This document shows, one piece after another, positions 23,116 through 29,692 of a DNA stretch of 64,000 nucleotides. The notes below the pieces were generated by a model. It was not told where the DNA came from. It ran no database searches and saw nothing but the letters and a program-made list of their open reading frames with translations. Each line of letters opens with the position of its first letter. Position 1 is the first letter of the stretch. The stretch lies in contig CM037867.1 of NCBI GenBank assembly GCA_021292105.1, positions 15,762,928 through 15,826,927 on the forward strand. Direction: 5' to 3'. The translations under genes were made by a program, and so were the position numbers. Origin of the DNA: Anadara kagoshimensis. Its lineage: Eukaryota > Mollusca > Bivalvia > Arcoida > Arcidae.

Positions 23116-23382
23116 AGAAACAACAACAATAGCACACAGTGTTACTTTACATGTTCATATTATGAAACTTCTATTGTGAATGTGATGATTTAACTAAATG
23201 CTTTAAATGCGCTCTGGATAATACCAAACTGTATCTCTGGGTGAGAAAAACATATATTTTGTTGTACTGGTATATCCCTCTGTACATAAAGTTGATAACT
23301 TACCATCCGATTGCTGAATATGTAACGCCAAAAATAAACCGAAAAAGCTCCATACATTAATATGATGGTCCTTCAATTTCAT
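645..23382 (-). CDS. Secreted C-type-lectin-like/WSC/3xMAM domain protein, 13 exons
   Basis: Spliced minus-strand gene. Exons in transcript order: 23382-23304, 22985-22782, 21889-21777, 20503-20416, 19063-18929, 17737-17469, 16482-16377, 16106-15981, 15054-14822, 14115-14034, 10736-10644, 2915-2641, 743-645. They sum to 1,902 nt in one open frame (633 residues). Every internal boundary has AG at the acceptor and GT at the donor, mostly GTAAGT-like. Order in the protein: signal peptide (residues 1-26), C-type-lectin-like segment (27-94), WSC-like cysteine module (95-161), MAM 1 (162-331), MAM 2 (332-478), MAM 3 (479-633). MAM domains are extracellular adhesion or dimerisation modules and WSC modules are putative carbohydrate binders, so a secreted recognition or matrix protein is inferred. 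No transmembrane segment or further domain follows MAM 3, though its last exon could have lost a donor. The 22.7-kb span is mostly intronic repeats. Confidence 0.85.
744..2640 (-). other. Intron 12 of the MAM gene
   Basis: Holds a poly-A run near 843-869 and a 758-bp inverted-repeat element (1461-2218). Nothing else coding was recognised. Confidence 0.6.
1461..2218. mobile_element. Inverted-repeat DNA element, TA target duplication
   Basis: Left end CTGTATAGTTGTTTAATTC and right end (inverted) CTGTATAGTTGCTTTTATTC, each flanked by TA (1459-1460, 2219-2220). CGCG-containing subterminal sequence (TTCGCGGGTAAAAAATTCGC on the left, CCGCGAATATAGCG on the right). No transposase is visible inside. 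Confidence 0.65.
2641..2915 (-). CDS. Exon 12: core of MAM domain 3
   Basis: 275 nt, phase 1 to 0. Peptide RLISKVISTQKTSKFCLQFY, VGKKIHISRIVDGNT, with the FCL.FYY strand and the following strands of a MAM core. Donor CAG|GTTAGA is weak but reading through meets TAA within six codons. The acceptor TTATTTCAG sits at the edge of the 41-bp satellite array, whose last unit supplies the pyrimidine tract. Confidence 0.82.
2925..7135. repeat. 41-bp satellite array in intron 11
   Basis: About 100 tandem copies of a 41-bp unit with core AGTGAACCAAACACAAGCAT followed by GAGAAAAAGAC and ACTATAAATA. Unit 41 is not a multiple of three and is stop-free on the minus strand, which produces overlapping artefactual open frames. 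Blocks are duplicated within the array at offsets of 1,354 bp (33 units) and 696 bp (17 units). Confidence 0.95.
7136..8150. other. Intron 11 sequence without recognised features
   Basis: Single-copy-looking sequence. A short open stretch at about 7,421-7,570 beginning ATGGATTCAGTTG is not similar to anything I recognise and has no splice context. Confidence 0.4.
8153..8680. repeat. 53-bp tandem repeat, about 10 copies
   Basis: Unit contains ATCTTGGTTCGAGATGTCTT, GAACTGCCAGGCATGCATG and TTCTAAGTGCC. Copies start at 8153, 8206 and onward with period 53 and increasing divergence toward the right end. Confidence 0.9.
8681..10014. other. Intron 11 sequence, mostly unrecognised
   Basis: Contains copies of a dispersed repeat (type N) at about 9,720-9,840 and 9,895-9,940 (CAGCACTTAACGGCCGTTTC, GGAATACAATTCCT-like and CCGAAATTGTGAAACCA). 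Otherwise nothing recognised. Confidence 0.4.
10015..10215. mobile_element. 201-bp element with 28-bp terminal inverted repeats
   Basis: Left arm 10015-10042 starts AATGGGGTTCGCCGCCGTAC and the right arm 10188-10215 is its inverse with one mismatch (CACGTGGTACAGCGGCGAAC). Interior is non-coding. Typical of a non-autonomous DNA transposon. Confidence 0.75.
10644..10736 (-). CDS. Exon 11: start of MAM domain 3
   Basis: 93 nt, phase 1 to 1, acceptor TTTACAG, donor G|GTATGT. Peptide IIDCDFEKEDDLCGFKVDSN, the third MAM start, then KWKKDPG. Intron sequence upstream of the acceptor contains several diverged copies of the acceptor-proximal segment. Confidence 0.88.
10737..12060. repeat. Degenerate tandem copies of an acceptor-proximal intron segment
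   Basis: Copies with GTCACTGTAAATGGAG-like and TTGCTGTGTAGTG-like landmarks at about 10733, 10812, 11010, 11176, 11750 and 11949. The first begins at the exon 11 acceptor. An unrelated stretch at about 11,215-11,570 interrupts them. Confidence 0.55.
12080..12296. mobile_element. CGCG-rich inverted-repeat element (type TACTGTAAACGT)
   Basis: Left end TACTGTAAACGTATTTAATT with TTCGCG, right end CGCGAAAATATATACGTTTT then CAGTA. A second copy is at 18740-18919. Confidence 0.7.
12347..12692 (+). pseudogene. 5'-truncated LINE 3' end (reverse transcriptase C-terminus)
   Basis: Plus strand reads KWIGHVL, RVALRWTPEGKRK, then after a frameshift TWRRIAEKEIK and GELEKMAQDRDRWKTL. This is the familiar C-terminal tail of RTE/CR1-like LINE ORF2 proteins (WIGHVLR...GRPK.TWRR...). 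It ends in a (TAGG)n tail and is flanked by an 11-bp duplication TACTCAGTATT at 12336-12346 and 12693-12703, marking a truncated retrotransposition event. Frameshifted, hence dead. Confidence 0.8.
12905..13015 (+). repeat. Element M fragment
   Basis: AATAAACATACTAATCCATT, CGAATCACAATTCAAAAGC, AAAGTAAAAACTTTGGAAC and ACAAGTTAGATAACC match the first half of element M. Confidence 0.65.
13016..13811. other. Intron 10 sequence without recognised features
   Basis: No coding signature or repeat copy recognised. Confidence 0.4.
13812..13898. repeat. Two adjacent perfect palindromes
   Basis: TGGTTCATTA-AG-TAATGAACCA (13812-13833) followed by TTTTAAAACTAGCAAATCT (13836-13854) and its exact inverse (13880-13898) around a 25-bp loop. 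Possibly the core of an inverted-repeat element. Confidence 0.7.
13905..13985 (+). repeat. Element M 3' fragment
   Basis: CATATGTATCAACAATATTG then TGACGATAGTCATAA and TTGAAGGCCTTGATC match the distal part of element M seen at 16740 and 20960. Confidence 0.5.
14034..14115 (-). CDS. Exon 10: end of MAM domain 2
   Basis: 82 nt, phase 0 to 1, acceptor CATTTTAG, donor C|GTAAGT. Peptide IKILATTQNSRGIAIDDISL then SDGRCDG, the MAM terminal signature. Confidence 0.9.
14230..14410. mobile_element. 181-bp inverted-repeat element (type ACAGTCAAACCTG), TA-flanked
   Basis: Starts CAGTCAAACCTGTCTATAAA and ends with the inverse TTTAAGGCAGGTTAGACTG; flanked by TA on both sides. Internal repeats of GTGGACAGGTGGCCTTTATA. 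Second copy at 20740-20918. Confidence 0.85.
14500..14750 (+). repeat. Element M, diverged copy
   Basis: TTAAGTTAAACAATTAAACT, CCAGGGAGAAGAAGTCAAGT, GCTCTTGAAAAGTTCACCTC and CTGTTTAGCTAGCTATACTC match element M; the proximal half is poorly preserved. Confidence 0.5.
14822..15054 (-). CDS. Exon 9: core of MAM domain 2
   Basis: 233 nt, phase 1 to 0, donor CTT|GTAAGT. Peptide begins GGYCLYAKADATLYSPIIST (the G.Y..... region with a stripped surface loop), then YCFRFWYF and SEWKQVSFDIKN. Confidence 0.9.
15055..15980 (-). other. Intron 8, nothing recognised
   Basis: 926-bp intron between exons 8 and 9; no repeat copy or coding signature seen. Confidence 0.5.
15981..16106 (-). CDS. Exon 8: start of MAM domain 2
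   Basis: 126 nt, phase 1 to 1, donor C|GTAAGA. Peptide FDCSFERDMCGWWQVYNATR, with the C.FE...CGW.Q start of a MAM domain, followed by KWTSIGGP. Confidence 0.88.
16377..16482 (-). CDS. Exon 7: end of MAM domain 1
   Basis: 106 nt, phase 0 to 1. Peptide IVVAGEVTPS, then YMAIDDLTVVNGQC. The AIDD..v..G.C ending is diagnostic for MAM domains. Confidence 0.9.
16505..16850 (+). repeat. Element M, long copy
   Basis: AAACATACCAATTCATGTCT, AACCACAATGACAAAGCAAA, CAAGGGAAGTGTGGCTAGAT, GCTCTGGAAGGTTAGCACGT, GAATTATGGGATGTCAAAGT, TTGGATACAGAGACATTATA and ATCAATATTG appear in order. This is one of the longest copies of the family. Confidence 0.65.
17155..17300 (+). repeat. Element M fragment
   Basis: ATCCAAAGCTAAGTTAAAAC, CCACTAGGAAAGTGAGACCA, GGTGCTATGGAAGAGTAAAC and CACCTGTTTAGCTATAGCTA. 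Confidence 0.6.
17469..17737 (-). CDS. Exon 6: core of MAM domain 1
   Basis: 269 nt, phase 1 to 0, acceptor ATTTTCAG, donor AAG|GTAAAT. Contains CLTFMYYMNG, LVVYLLRNNN, VWRVNGNHGNIWKKAQINIR, the central MAM strands (CL.F.Y.M.G, then W...W..A.i.i). Confidence 0.9.
17802..17936. repeat. 45-bp tandem triplicate derived from element M
   Basis: Three copies starting at 17802, 17847 and 17892 of a unit with ACCCGGCCTCAATTCCATGG and TGGAACTTCACGTGTTCAAC. The unit is the inverse of the GAAGTTCCAC...GTGAGACCAGGTGC part of element M. Confidence 0.85.
17937..18260. repeat. Element M copies in opposite orientations
   Basis: An inverted segment (ATTTTACTTTGTTTTGGGAT, TGTGATTTGGACATGGATTG) is followed at about 17,999 by a direct copy (AAAACAAACATACTAATTCA, CCGAATCACAATCTAGAAGC, AAAGTAAAAACTTTTGAACT) and a second direct copy from about 18,105. 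The last copy is interrupted at about 18,268 by the tRNA-like element and resumes at about 18,620 to 18,730. Confidence 0.65.
18268..18618 (-). mobile_element. SINE-like element with tRNA-like head, inside element M
   Basis: The minus strand at 18609-18541 begins GCGGTAGTTCAGATGATAGA, has a T-arm GGGGATTCATACCCC and an anticodon-like arm CTCCGTAAGTGGGAG. There is no matching acceptor stem, so it is a tRNA-derived repeat rather than a tRNA gene. The rest (CAGTCAAGAATATTTCACTT, CATCGAGACGTCGCCAGCTA) resembles one arm of the palindromic element at 22,384-22,722. Confidence 0.5.
18740..18919. mobile_element. CGCG-rich inverted-repeat element abutting exon 5 donor
   Basis: Near-copy of 12120-12296: TAGAAAATTTAGACATATCC, GTTAAATTTTCGCGTATTTT, GCGAAATAAGCGAAAATTAG, ACCGC, ending AAAAACGTTTTCAGTA. 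Its end is 9 bp from the exon 5 splice donor. Confidence 0.7.
18929..19063 (-). CDS. Exon 5: start of MAM domain 1
   Basis: 135 nt, phase 1 to 1. Contains LLLRCTFDDDCRCND, the C.F....C start of a MAM domain, then LWKSEICPG. The donor C|GTAAGG lies 9 bp from the end of an inverted-repeat element inserted in the intron. Confidence 0.78.
19064..19590 (-). other. Intron 4, proximal part, nothing recognised
   Basis: No coding signature; AT-rich intron sequence. Confidence 0.4.
19600..19735 (-). repeat. Element M, inverted copy
   Basis: AAACCTGGTCTCACATGGTG, AACTAACGTGTTGAACTTTA and AAGGTTTGGTCATAGATTGA, CATGTATG read as the inverse of element M. Confidence 0.55.
20117..20149. repeat. (GT)n microsatellite
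   Basis: About 16 GT units in intron 4. Confidence 0.95.
20215..20300 (+). repeat. Element M fragment
   Basis: AATAAAAACAAACATATTAA, TTCATGTCCAATCATAATCC and AACACGTAAATTCCACCAGG. Confidence 0.6.
20359..20410. repeat. (GA)n microsatellite next to exon 4 donor
   Basis: GA repeat with one interruption; on the sense strand it is a (CT)n tract starting 5 bp inside the intron after exon 4. Confidence 0.95.
20416..20503 (-). CDS. Exon 4: second half of WSC-like module
   Basis: 88 nt, phase 0 to 1. Peptide HDECICFDSKSIDYRQ, EPCPSGSYTVYSIG supplies the CIC pair and the CPSG...VY end typical of WSC modules. The donor GTAATT is followed after only 5 bp by a (CT)n tract on the sense strand. Confidence 0.8.
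20585..21010 (+). repeat. Element M interrupted by a TA-flanked element
   Basis: GAAATAAACATATCAATCCA, TGTCCAAACCGCGATCCAAA, GAATTATGGGACATCAAAG, then the 20740-20918 insertion, then TACAGAGATCAGATCTCATA, TATCAACAATATTGTGATGA and CAGCCATAAGCCTAG. The element M order is restored when the insertion is ignored. Confidence 0.7.
20740..20918. mobile_element. 179-bp inverted-repeat element nested in element M
   Basis: Starts CAGTCTAACCTGCCTTAAAG and ends TATAGACAGATTTGACTG, with TA on both sides (20738-20739, 20919-20920). Same family as 14230-14410, opposite orientation. Confidence 0.85.
21170..21300. repeat. Dispersed repeat N, copy in intron 3
   Basis: TTTTACAGCACTAGAAAGTC, GTTTCGGAATACAATTCCTG and GGACCAAAATTATGAAACCA recur at 9,720-9,940 and 22,115-22,220. 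Confidence 0.55.
21301..21776 (-). other. Intron 3, donor-proximal part
   Basis: Contains CACCAAGTTTGGTGAAGAAG and ATTGGGGTATAACAAG, of a type common in mollusc dispersed repeats, but no boundaries could be set. Confidence 0.35.
21777..21889 (-). CDS. Exon 3: first half of WSC-like module
   Basis: 113 nt, phase 1 to 0, acceptor CTTGTAG, donor AAG|GTAACT. The peptide begins GCTGKNTENG and ends ILCKKICQGHMYFAVK, matching the WSC layout of an opening GC, then C...C..H.YFAV before the C.C motif in the next exon. Confidence 0.8.
22384..22722. mobile_element. Palindromic (long inverted repeat) element in intron 2
   Basis: Left arm AGTCAAGAATATATTCTTTA, TATCGAGACGTCACCTGCTA, TGGGTGAAGTGGC is mirrored by the right arm GCCACTTCACCTATAGCTGC, TGACGTTTCGATATAAGTGT, AATATTCTTGACT. 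Followed by CATTCATTCAATCAATC. No open frame inside. Confidence 0.75.
22782..22985 (-). CDS. Exon 2: C-type-lectin-like segment
   Basis: 204 nt, phase 1 to 1, acceptor GAATTAG, donor G|GTAATA. The peptide contains WNDAKSNCEKCNGRLVQW and later SFWIGNYSESDG. This follows the C-type lectin pattern of W..A...C...GG.L then FWIG, but the C-terminal half of a full lectin fold (WND and the final cysteines) is absent, so it is a lectin-like half-domain leading directly into the WSC module. Confidence 0.75.
23010..23115. repeat. (CT)n then (CA)n compound microsatellite in intron 1
   Basis: CT repeats to about 23059 followed by about 22 CA units. Confidence 0.95.
23304..23382 (-). CDS. Exon 1: start codon and signal peptide
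   Basis: Encodes 26 residues, starting MKLKDHH, followed by a hydrophobic run WSFFGLFLALHI and a polar end QQSD, a typical secretory signal. The donor is G|GTAAGT in phase 1. Ten bases upstream of the ATG is TTTTAG|GTG, which could be the acceptor of an intron in the 5' UTR. No in-frame upstream coding sequence was recognised. Confidence 0.8.
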
Positions 23383-23645
23383 GTCTTTACACCTAAAATG
23401 ATGGATAACTAAATAAATAATGATTCTTATAAATTAAGTTTAACAAAGGAAAAGACGAATGATACTATTTCTTACATTAAAAACAGAATGATCGGATCAT
23501 CCGACCATGATTGGTTGTTGGGTGTGACCGTCGACCACTGGGCTACAAAGACGGTTTATCCGACAGCGAGTGCCGTAGGTATACAATAAAAAGCAAAATA
23601 AAATTGAATAAAGATTGATATTTTTCACTTATCTGTCTTGTACCT

Positions 23646-23923
23646 AGTCGTAACAGAAAATATGTATGCGCATCAGCGATTGTCATAAAGTATGTCTGTA
23701 GAAAGGAAAATGTTGGCGTTATAAGGGGATTTTACATGGTGAAAATGGCGAAGTTTACACCAGAAGTGATGTCCTTGGTGACGTTTACGTCATATGCGCA
23801 ACAGAGTCCGCCATTTGCCTGGTTTTTCAACATGTTAAATCCTCATGACGTCAACGTTTTACCCTTTGCAGATATATTTTAGGCTAATCACGCATGCGCC
23901 TACAGATTTCCTGTTACGACGAG
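23646..23923. mobile_element. Foldback element in the 5' flank of the MAM gene
   Basis: About 110-bp imperfect inverted arms: left CGTAACAGAAAATATGTATG, CGCATCAGCGATTGTC; right (inverted) CGTAACAGGAAATCTGTAGG, CGCATGCGTGATTAGC. Inner arms contain ATGTTGGCGTTATAAGG and its counterpart ACGTTGACGTCATGAGG. The centre has TGACGTTTACGTCA, a near-palindrome. Confidence 0.7.
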
Positions 23924-24342
23924 GAATATTCAAATTTATTTGATTTTTATGGAGATGAAGAGTATTTCATGGCCACTAACAGAGTGATTCCTACAGTAGT
24001 AATTATCTGTATGTAGAGTGAATGATTTGGCGACAGTCTTCTCTCCAGATTTAACAAGTTTCTGCAAAATTTCAAAACTTCATAAGAATTAACCAACAAA
24101 TCAGCAAGCAATGATACCCGTTGGTATACCGATTTTTTGCCATAAAATGGTATTACCAAACACAACAAATACGTTGTCTGTCAAAAATTCCAATATTTTG
24201 TCGATGTTATTTTCAGTATATTTTTGTTTGGAATCCCGATGGTGCTTGGCAAAATAACCAGAATCCAACTGCAATGTATAATGAATTATCCTATCGGGAA
24301 GCTAGGTTTCTGGTGACCAAGGTGTTTGTCATAAAATTCCGT
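23924..24342. other. Unannotated sequence between the foldback and the LINE
   Basis: No coding or repeat signature was recognised. Confidence 0.4.
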
Positions 24343-24500
24343 GCTCCGTAATTTTTTTTTTTTTTATATTTTTTTTATTTTTGTAAAGCAAACATGAAAT
24401 ATCATAATTCTACATAATTGTTATATACATTCATAATACAATATATACAATATACAGATTTTCTGCATGGTTATCAATACATGTAAATAGTGAAAAAAAA

Positions 24501-27500
24501 TTAAATTAGAACACTGTAAATATATTTCCAAAACCTATCAAAAATTTCCAATTTTCCCAAATTGCTTAATCTTATTCTTTCTAATGCTATATTATAGTTC
24601 AATTTTGTTTTTAAACTGTTAAAATTTAATTTGCTATCATTTGATCTGGCGTTGTATATATAATTTCTTACTAGGATAAATATGAAGTTTAAAGGTTTTA
24701 ATTTTTCCGAAATGTATGGGTTACCGAAAATAGCCGTTTTAGGATTTATTTCTAAATTTATTCCATTATTTTCAAATAAATTTTCTAATTTCTCCCAAAG
24801 ATTATAAACATGTTGACACTCCCAAAACAAATGTACTATATTTTCCGCAAATGTGTTACAAAATTTACATTTATCATCTGTTCTTATTCCAATTTTTTTC
24901 AGATAACTATTTGTTGCTAAAATGTTATTATTTATTCTATACTGAAACCATTGGAGATAAGTATTTTTGGTTGTATAAAAAGGTATACTATTGTAAATTT
25001 TCCATTCTTTATCTCCAATGTTAAACTCTGATTTCCATTTTATTTCACTTGTCTGTATTTTGTTTGTCTTAATTAAACATAAGTACATGTCTTTAGCGCC
25101 TTTTTTAGATTTAAAAATTATTTTTAAGTGAAACGGTATAAACGGGTTTATTGTTTTAATGTTGTTGGGGTGTATCTTAAGTGTTTTTATATACTCTTTA
25201 ATTGAATTTATAAGACTTTTATACTCTAGAAAATTTGTTTTGATGTTGTATTTTAGTTTAAAAGTTTCATAATTCAGTAATTGTTGGTTTTCATCTATTA
25301 AATCTTTTATGAAAACGATATTATTTTTCAAATATTCTTTATAAAGTATTGTTTCATTGTTTATTTTTATTTTATATTACACATATGCACGAAGATTCAA
25401 TGTCGTTCCAGTTTTGAGGACTGATTTTTATTTGTAAAATAGACCATGCTTCCAAAACATCTTTCCAAAATGTATTTTTATTATGTATTTTCTTATTTAA
25501 ATATCCACTCCCATAGTGGCAATGTCATTACTTTGAAAATTAAAACTTCTAGATAACCTTAAACATTTAGAATCACTTTGTAAGAGTCTTCGTATCCAGG
25601 TCATTTTTAAGGCTTTGATGAAAGATGTAAGATCGATCATTTTTAACCCTCCCTTCTGATAATTTTGAATTATTATATCTCTTTTGATTCTGTCAATTTT
25701 ATTGTTCCAGATAAAGTCATAAAATAAAGTGTTTAATTTATATATTAACTCATTTGTAGGATTAGGTAAACTTATGAATAAGTGATTGAATTTTGAAATA
25801 ACAAGCGATTTTATTAAAGTAATTTTACCGAGTGGTGTCAAACTTCTCGTTTTCCATATTTGAATTAATTTTTTGCTTGTTTAACTTTTCCATCATAGTT
25901 TAAAGATATCATTTTATCTAAATCTACATGAAATTTTATTCCTAATAAAGTAAAAGTATGTCCCCACTCCAGTTTTAATCGATGATTAAATGTTTCTCCA
26001 GAAAATTTTTTGCAACCTATCCAAACTGTTTTACATTTATTTATATTGGTATTCAATCCAGAAATGTTGGCAAAGAAATTTAAAGTTTTTAAAGATTCAT
26101 CTATAGATTTATAAGACCCATCTAAAATAAGAGATGTGTCATCAGCAAATTGTGAAATTTTAAATTCTTCTTTATTTATTGTAATACCTTTGATTTCTTT
26201 ATTATTTTTTATCATAATACTTAGTATTTCGGCACATATTAAAAAAAGGTAACTTGAAATTGGGTCCCCTTGTCTCACTCCCCTGCCTACCGCAAAAAAT
26301 TCTGAGACAATGTTGTTTTGCACTACTGCAGAAGAAATATTTGTATATAAGATTTTTATCCATCTTTTAATAGACTCCCCAAAATTGAAAAAATCAAGAA
26401 CCTCGAATAAAAAATCCCACGATACCGAATCATATGCTTTTTGAAAATCAATCAAATATAACATACCAGGTATGTTATGGTTTCAGTATATGTCATTATA
26501 TCAGCGATTAGCCTAATATTTTCAGCTATGTGTCTACCACTTAAAAAACCAGTTTGGTCCTCTGATATTATTTTATTTAAGACAGATTTAAAACGCTCTG
26601 CTATACAACCAGAAGCTATTTTATATACAACATTTAGTAAAGTGATCGGTCTCCAGTTTTGTAAATATTCTCTCGGCTTATCTCCTTTGGGTATACACAT
26701 AATAATTCCTTGTTTCTGAGTTATAGACAATTCCCCCTTTATGTAACCTTCATTTATTGACCTTAGTACATATATTCCCAAATCTTTCCAAAAAATTTAA
26801 AAAATTCTACCGTAAACCCATCAGACCCCGGACTCTTGTTATTTTTCATTTTCTTTAATACAGACAATACTTCATTATTACTTATTTCTCCTCCAGTTTT
26901 AAATTGTCATTTTGGTTTAGTTTATTTATATCTATCAGTTTAAATTCATTTTTTAAATCTATTTTTTCTGTCTTTTTTTCTTCATAGAGTTTTGCATAAA
27001 ATGATTTAACTTCATTAAGAATTTCTTTTTGATTAGTTATTTCGTTTCCACTTTTATCTATTAGTCTACTAATCGTTTTATTTTCGAAATTATGATTTTC
27101 CAAATTAAGAAAGTATTTATTTGGTTTTTCCCCTTCCTCGATCCACTGCACTCTTGATCTTATTATACTACCTTTTAATTTTTCATTTCTAACGGTTTCC
27201 AAATTTTCTTTTAAATCCTGCAACACCGATAGGTCTTCTTGGTTTAAATTATTTTTATTTTCTAACTTTAATATTTGATTTTTTAAATTAGTTTCTACTT
27301 TATTTTTTTCCTTTTTAATGAAAGATGAGTGTGCAATACATTTTCCTCGGATTTCCATTAAAAGTGTTTCTAGGAATAGTTGGTCAGATATTGTAAACTG
27401 TATATTATCTATATTATTTAAATTATCTAAGTTATATAAAGGTACCATGTATTGTTTAACAGTATCTTTTATACATCGTTTAATTTTATCAATGAACACC

Positions 27501-28300
27501 TGATCGCGTAATAAGTTGGCGTTAAATTTCCAAAGGCCCCTACCCTTAACAAAATTATTTGGCTTAGAGACAAGATTACCATAGAATGATCCGACCTATA
27601 ACTGGGTTCAATTTGAACTTTACATACTTGATTAAATATACTGTCACTTATTAGAAAAAAGTCCAATCTAGATTGTTTAAGAGGTTTACTTCTTCTCCAT
27701 GTATACCTTTTTAAATTAGGATACAGTTTTCTAAAAGGATCAGTCAAATTGTACGTATCTTTAATTTCCAAAACCTTTTTTCTAGCCCTTGGGTTATTTA
27801 TATTTTTATATATCCATATCAAGATCAGGTTCTTGTATCAAATTAAAATCTCCACATATAATATTTGTTGTGCAACTAAGTGTCTCTATATGTCTAACTA
27901 ATTTTGTATAAAAATCAGGTGAATCATTATTAGGGCCATATAAATTCAGTAAATTAAATCTGAAATTATTCATTTCTACATCTAATATTAAAAAATTACC
28001 ATCGGTATCTGTTATTTCTTTATGTATTTTAACATCTGAACCCTTTTGAAAAAGAATACAAACACCCCTAGCGTTTGATGTATATGCGGAAAAAAATTTT
28101 ACCATCCCATTGACTTTTACTGTATTTTCAATTGCACTCGAAAAATGTACATCTTGTAAGCAATAAATATGACAATTCATATCTTTAAGGTAACTAAAAA
28201 CATCGTGCCGTTTCTTAAAATCGGATAAACCTCTACAATTATAAGACAATATTCTAATTACAGTGTCAAACGTTTTATCATCGCTTTTATCTACACTCAT
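24501..28300 (-). pseudogene. LINE ORF2 (endonuclease + reverse transcriptase), frameshifted
   Basis: Read in order: 28300-27806 EEP endonuclease start (ILSYNCRGL, YCLQDVHFS, IICGDFNLI); 27822-27469 endonuclease end (KQSRLDFFLIS, YRSDHSMV); 27499-26882 linker (RVQWIEEGEKPNKYFLNLE); 26781-26452 RT fingers (NWRPITLLNVVYKIA, DQTGFLSGRHI); 26464-25865 RT palm (LIDFQKAYDSVSW, GVRQGDPIS, QFADDTSLI); 25841-25497 thumb; 25331-24501 C-terminal region with CKFCNTFAENIVHLFWEC. Adjacent pieces lie in different frames or are separated by stops, so at least six indels are needed to restore one frame. The usual Glu of the LQE motif is Asp. Non-functional as it stands; indels fall in A/T runs, so some could be sequencing errors. 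Confidence 0.85.
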
Positions 28301-28434
28301 GATTTAAATGATATAATAACAATGCGTTGTAATATATAACAAAAACTTATACATATAATCTACATGCAGTATGAAAGATAACTTATTTACAAAAATACAA
28401 CTACGTATTTGACTATTCATGTTTGCTTGCATTA

Positions 28435-28479
<45 letters not shown>

Positions 28480-29571
28480 TGGAAGTGGAAGAATTGTATT
28501 AACAATAAGGTGTTGCTAATACAGGCGCCTTTCCCTAGAATAACGGGATACATTAAGTATTTGATAGTGTGCTTATATACAAGTAAAATATCTATACAAA
28601 CAAAATCATGTCATTTCGGCCGCAAGGATAACATAACAAAGGGTAAATCAGTTAATACTTGATACAAGTATTACAGTAAGTATTACTTATTATATAACCT
28701 ATTATGATATACGCGTACTTCAAGAAAACAATAAATGTATACATATACCTATATACATACACTTGTGTGCGCGAGTGTATGTGTGTGAGTGCGCGTATGT
28801 GTATGTGTGCGCGCATTTCGGGCCGATATTACTCTATCCTTTTTTGTGTAGTACTATCTTTTGTATGTGCAAATTTTGAATATTTACAAAATAGTACAAA
28901 AGTAGCACATAACAATTATGATAGATAAATTGATATTTGTATATGAAGAGGAGAAAAAAACAATATTAAAAAACCGCAACGTACATGTGCGCGCGCATTT
29001 CGGGCCGATATTACTCTATCCTTTTTACTATCTTTTGTATGTGCAAATTTTGAATATTTACAAAATAGTACAAAAGTAGCACATAACAATTATGATAGAT
29101 AAATTGATATTTGTATATGAAGAGGGGAAAAACAATATTAAAAAACCAACGTACATGTGCGCGCGCATTTCGGGCCGATATTACTCTATCCTTTTTAGTG
29201 TAGTACTATCTTTTGTATGTGCAAATTTTGAATATTTACAAAATAGTACAAAAGTAGCACATAACAATTATGATAGATAAATTGATAGTTGCATATGAAG
29301 AGGGAAAAAAGTATATAAGGAATATACAAAATAATGTATAATAGCGCTTGCACTTAGTGTCTATGCAATGTATTTTCCGGGATTATAAGTCACTTGTACT
29401 GTTATGATCAACTCAGATACATGTATTATTACTAAACATTGTACATCATAAGTGTATTACAGAATACAAATAATAGCATAATAATTCTAAAAAGTATAAT
29501 ACACATTTATATGAGAGAAAAAAAACGCGCATAGACACAGTACAAGAACCAGAAGAAGGGTAAGATAGCAC

Positions 29572-29604
<33 letters not shown>

Positions 29605-29692
29605 CTTTTAAAGCATCATAAATAAGTATAAATATATATTTTTACATAAGTAGTACAAAGTTTCAATTTGTGAATACTGTGTATCATTGTGT
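28301..29692 (-). other. LINE spacer between ORF1 and ORF2
   Basis: 1.39 kb without a coding signature. Holds a (GA)n tract at 28436-28474, alternating purine-pyrimidine sequence near 28755-28812, three large tandem repeats (28814-29310) and an (AT)n run at 29572-29600. Confidence 0.6.
28814..29310. repeat. Three tandem copies of a 170-182-bp repeat inside the LINE spacer
   Basis: Copies start at 28814, 28996 and 29166. Each has CATTTCGGGCCGATATTACT, TTTTGTATGTGCAAATTTTG, AAAATAGTACAAAAGTAGCA and ATAACAATTATGATAGATAA. The copies are nearly identical, suggesting recent duplication. Confidence 0.9.

Noticed and set aside
28436-28474. (GA)n tract near ORF2 start as a CRISPR-like or regulatory repeat
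   Set aside because: It is a plain dinucleotide microsatellite with no spacers.
29572-29600. (AT)n run as a promoter TATA region for ORF2
   Set aside because: Simple AT microsatellite; nothing else supports a promoter there.
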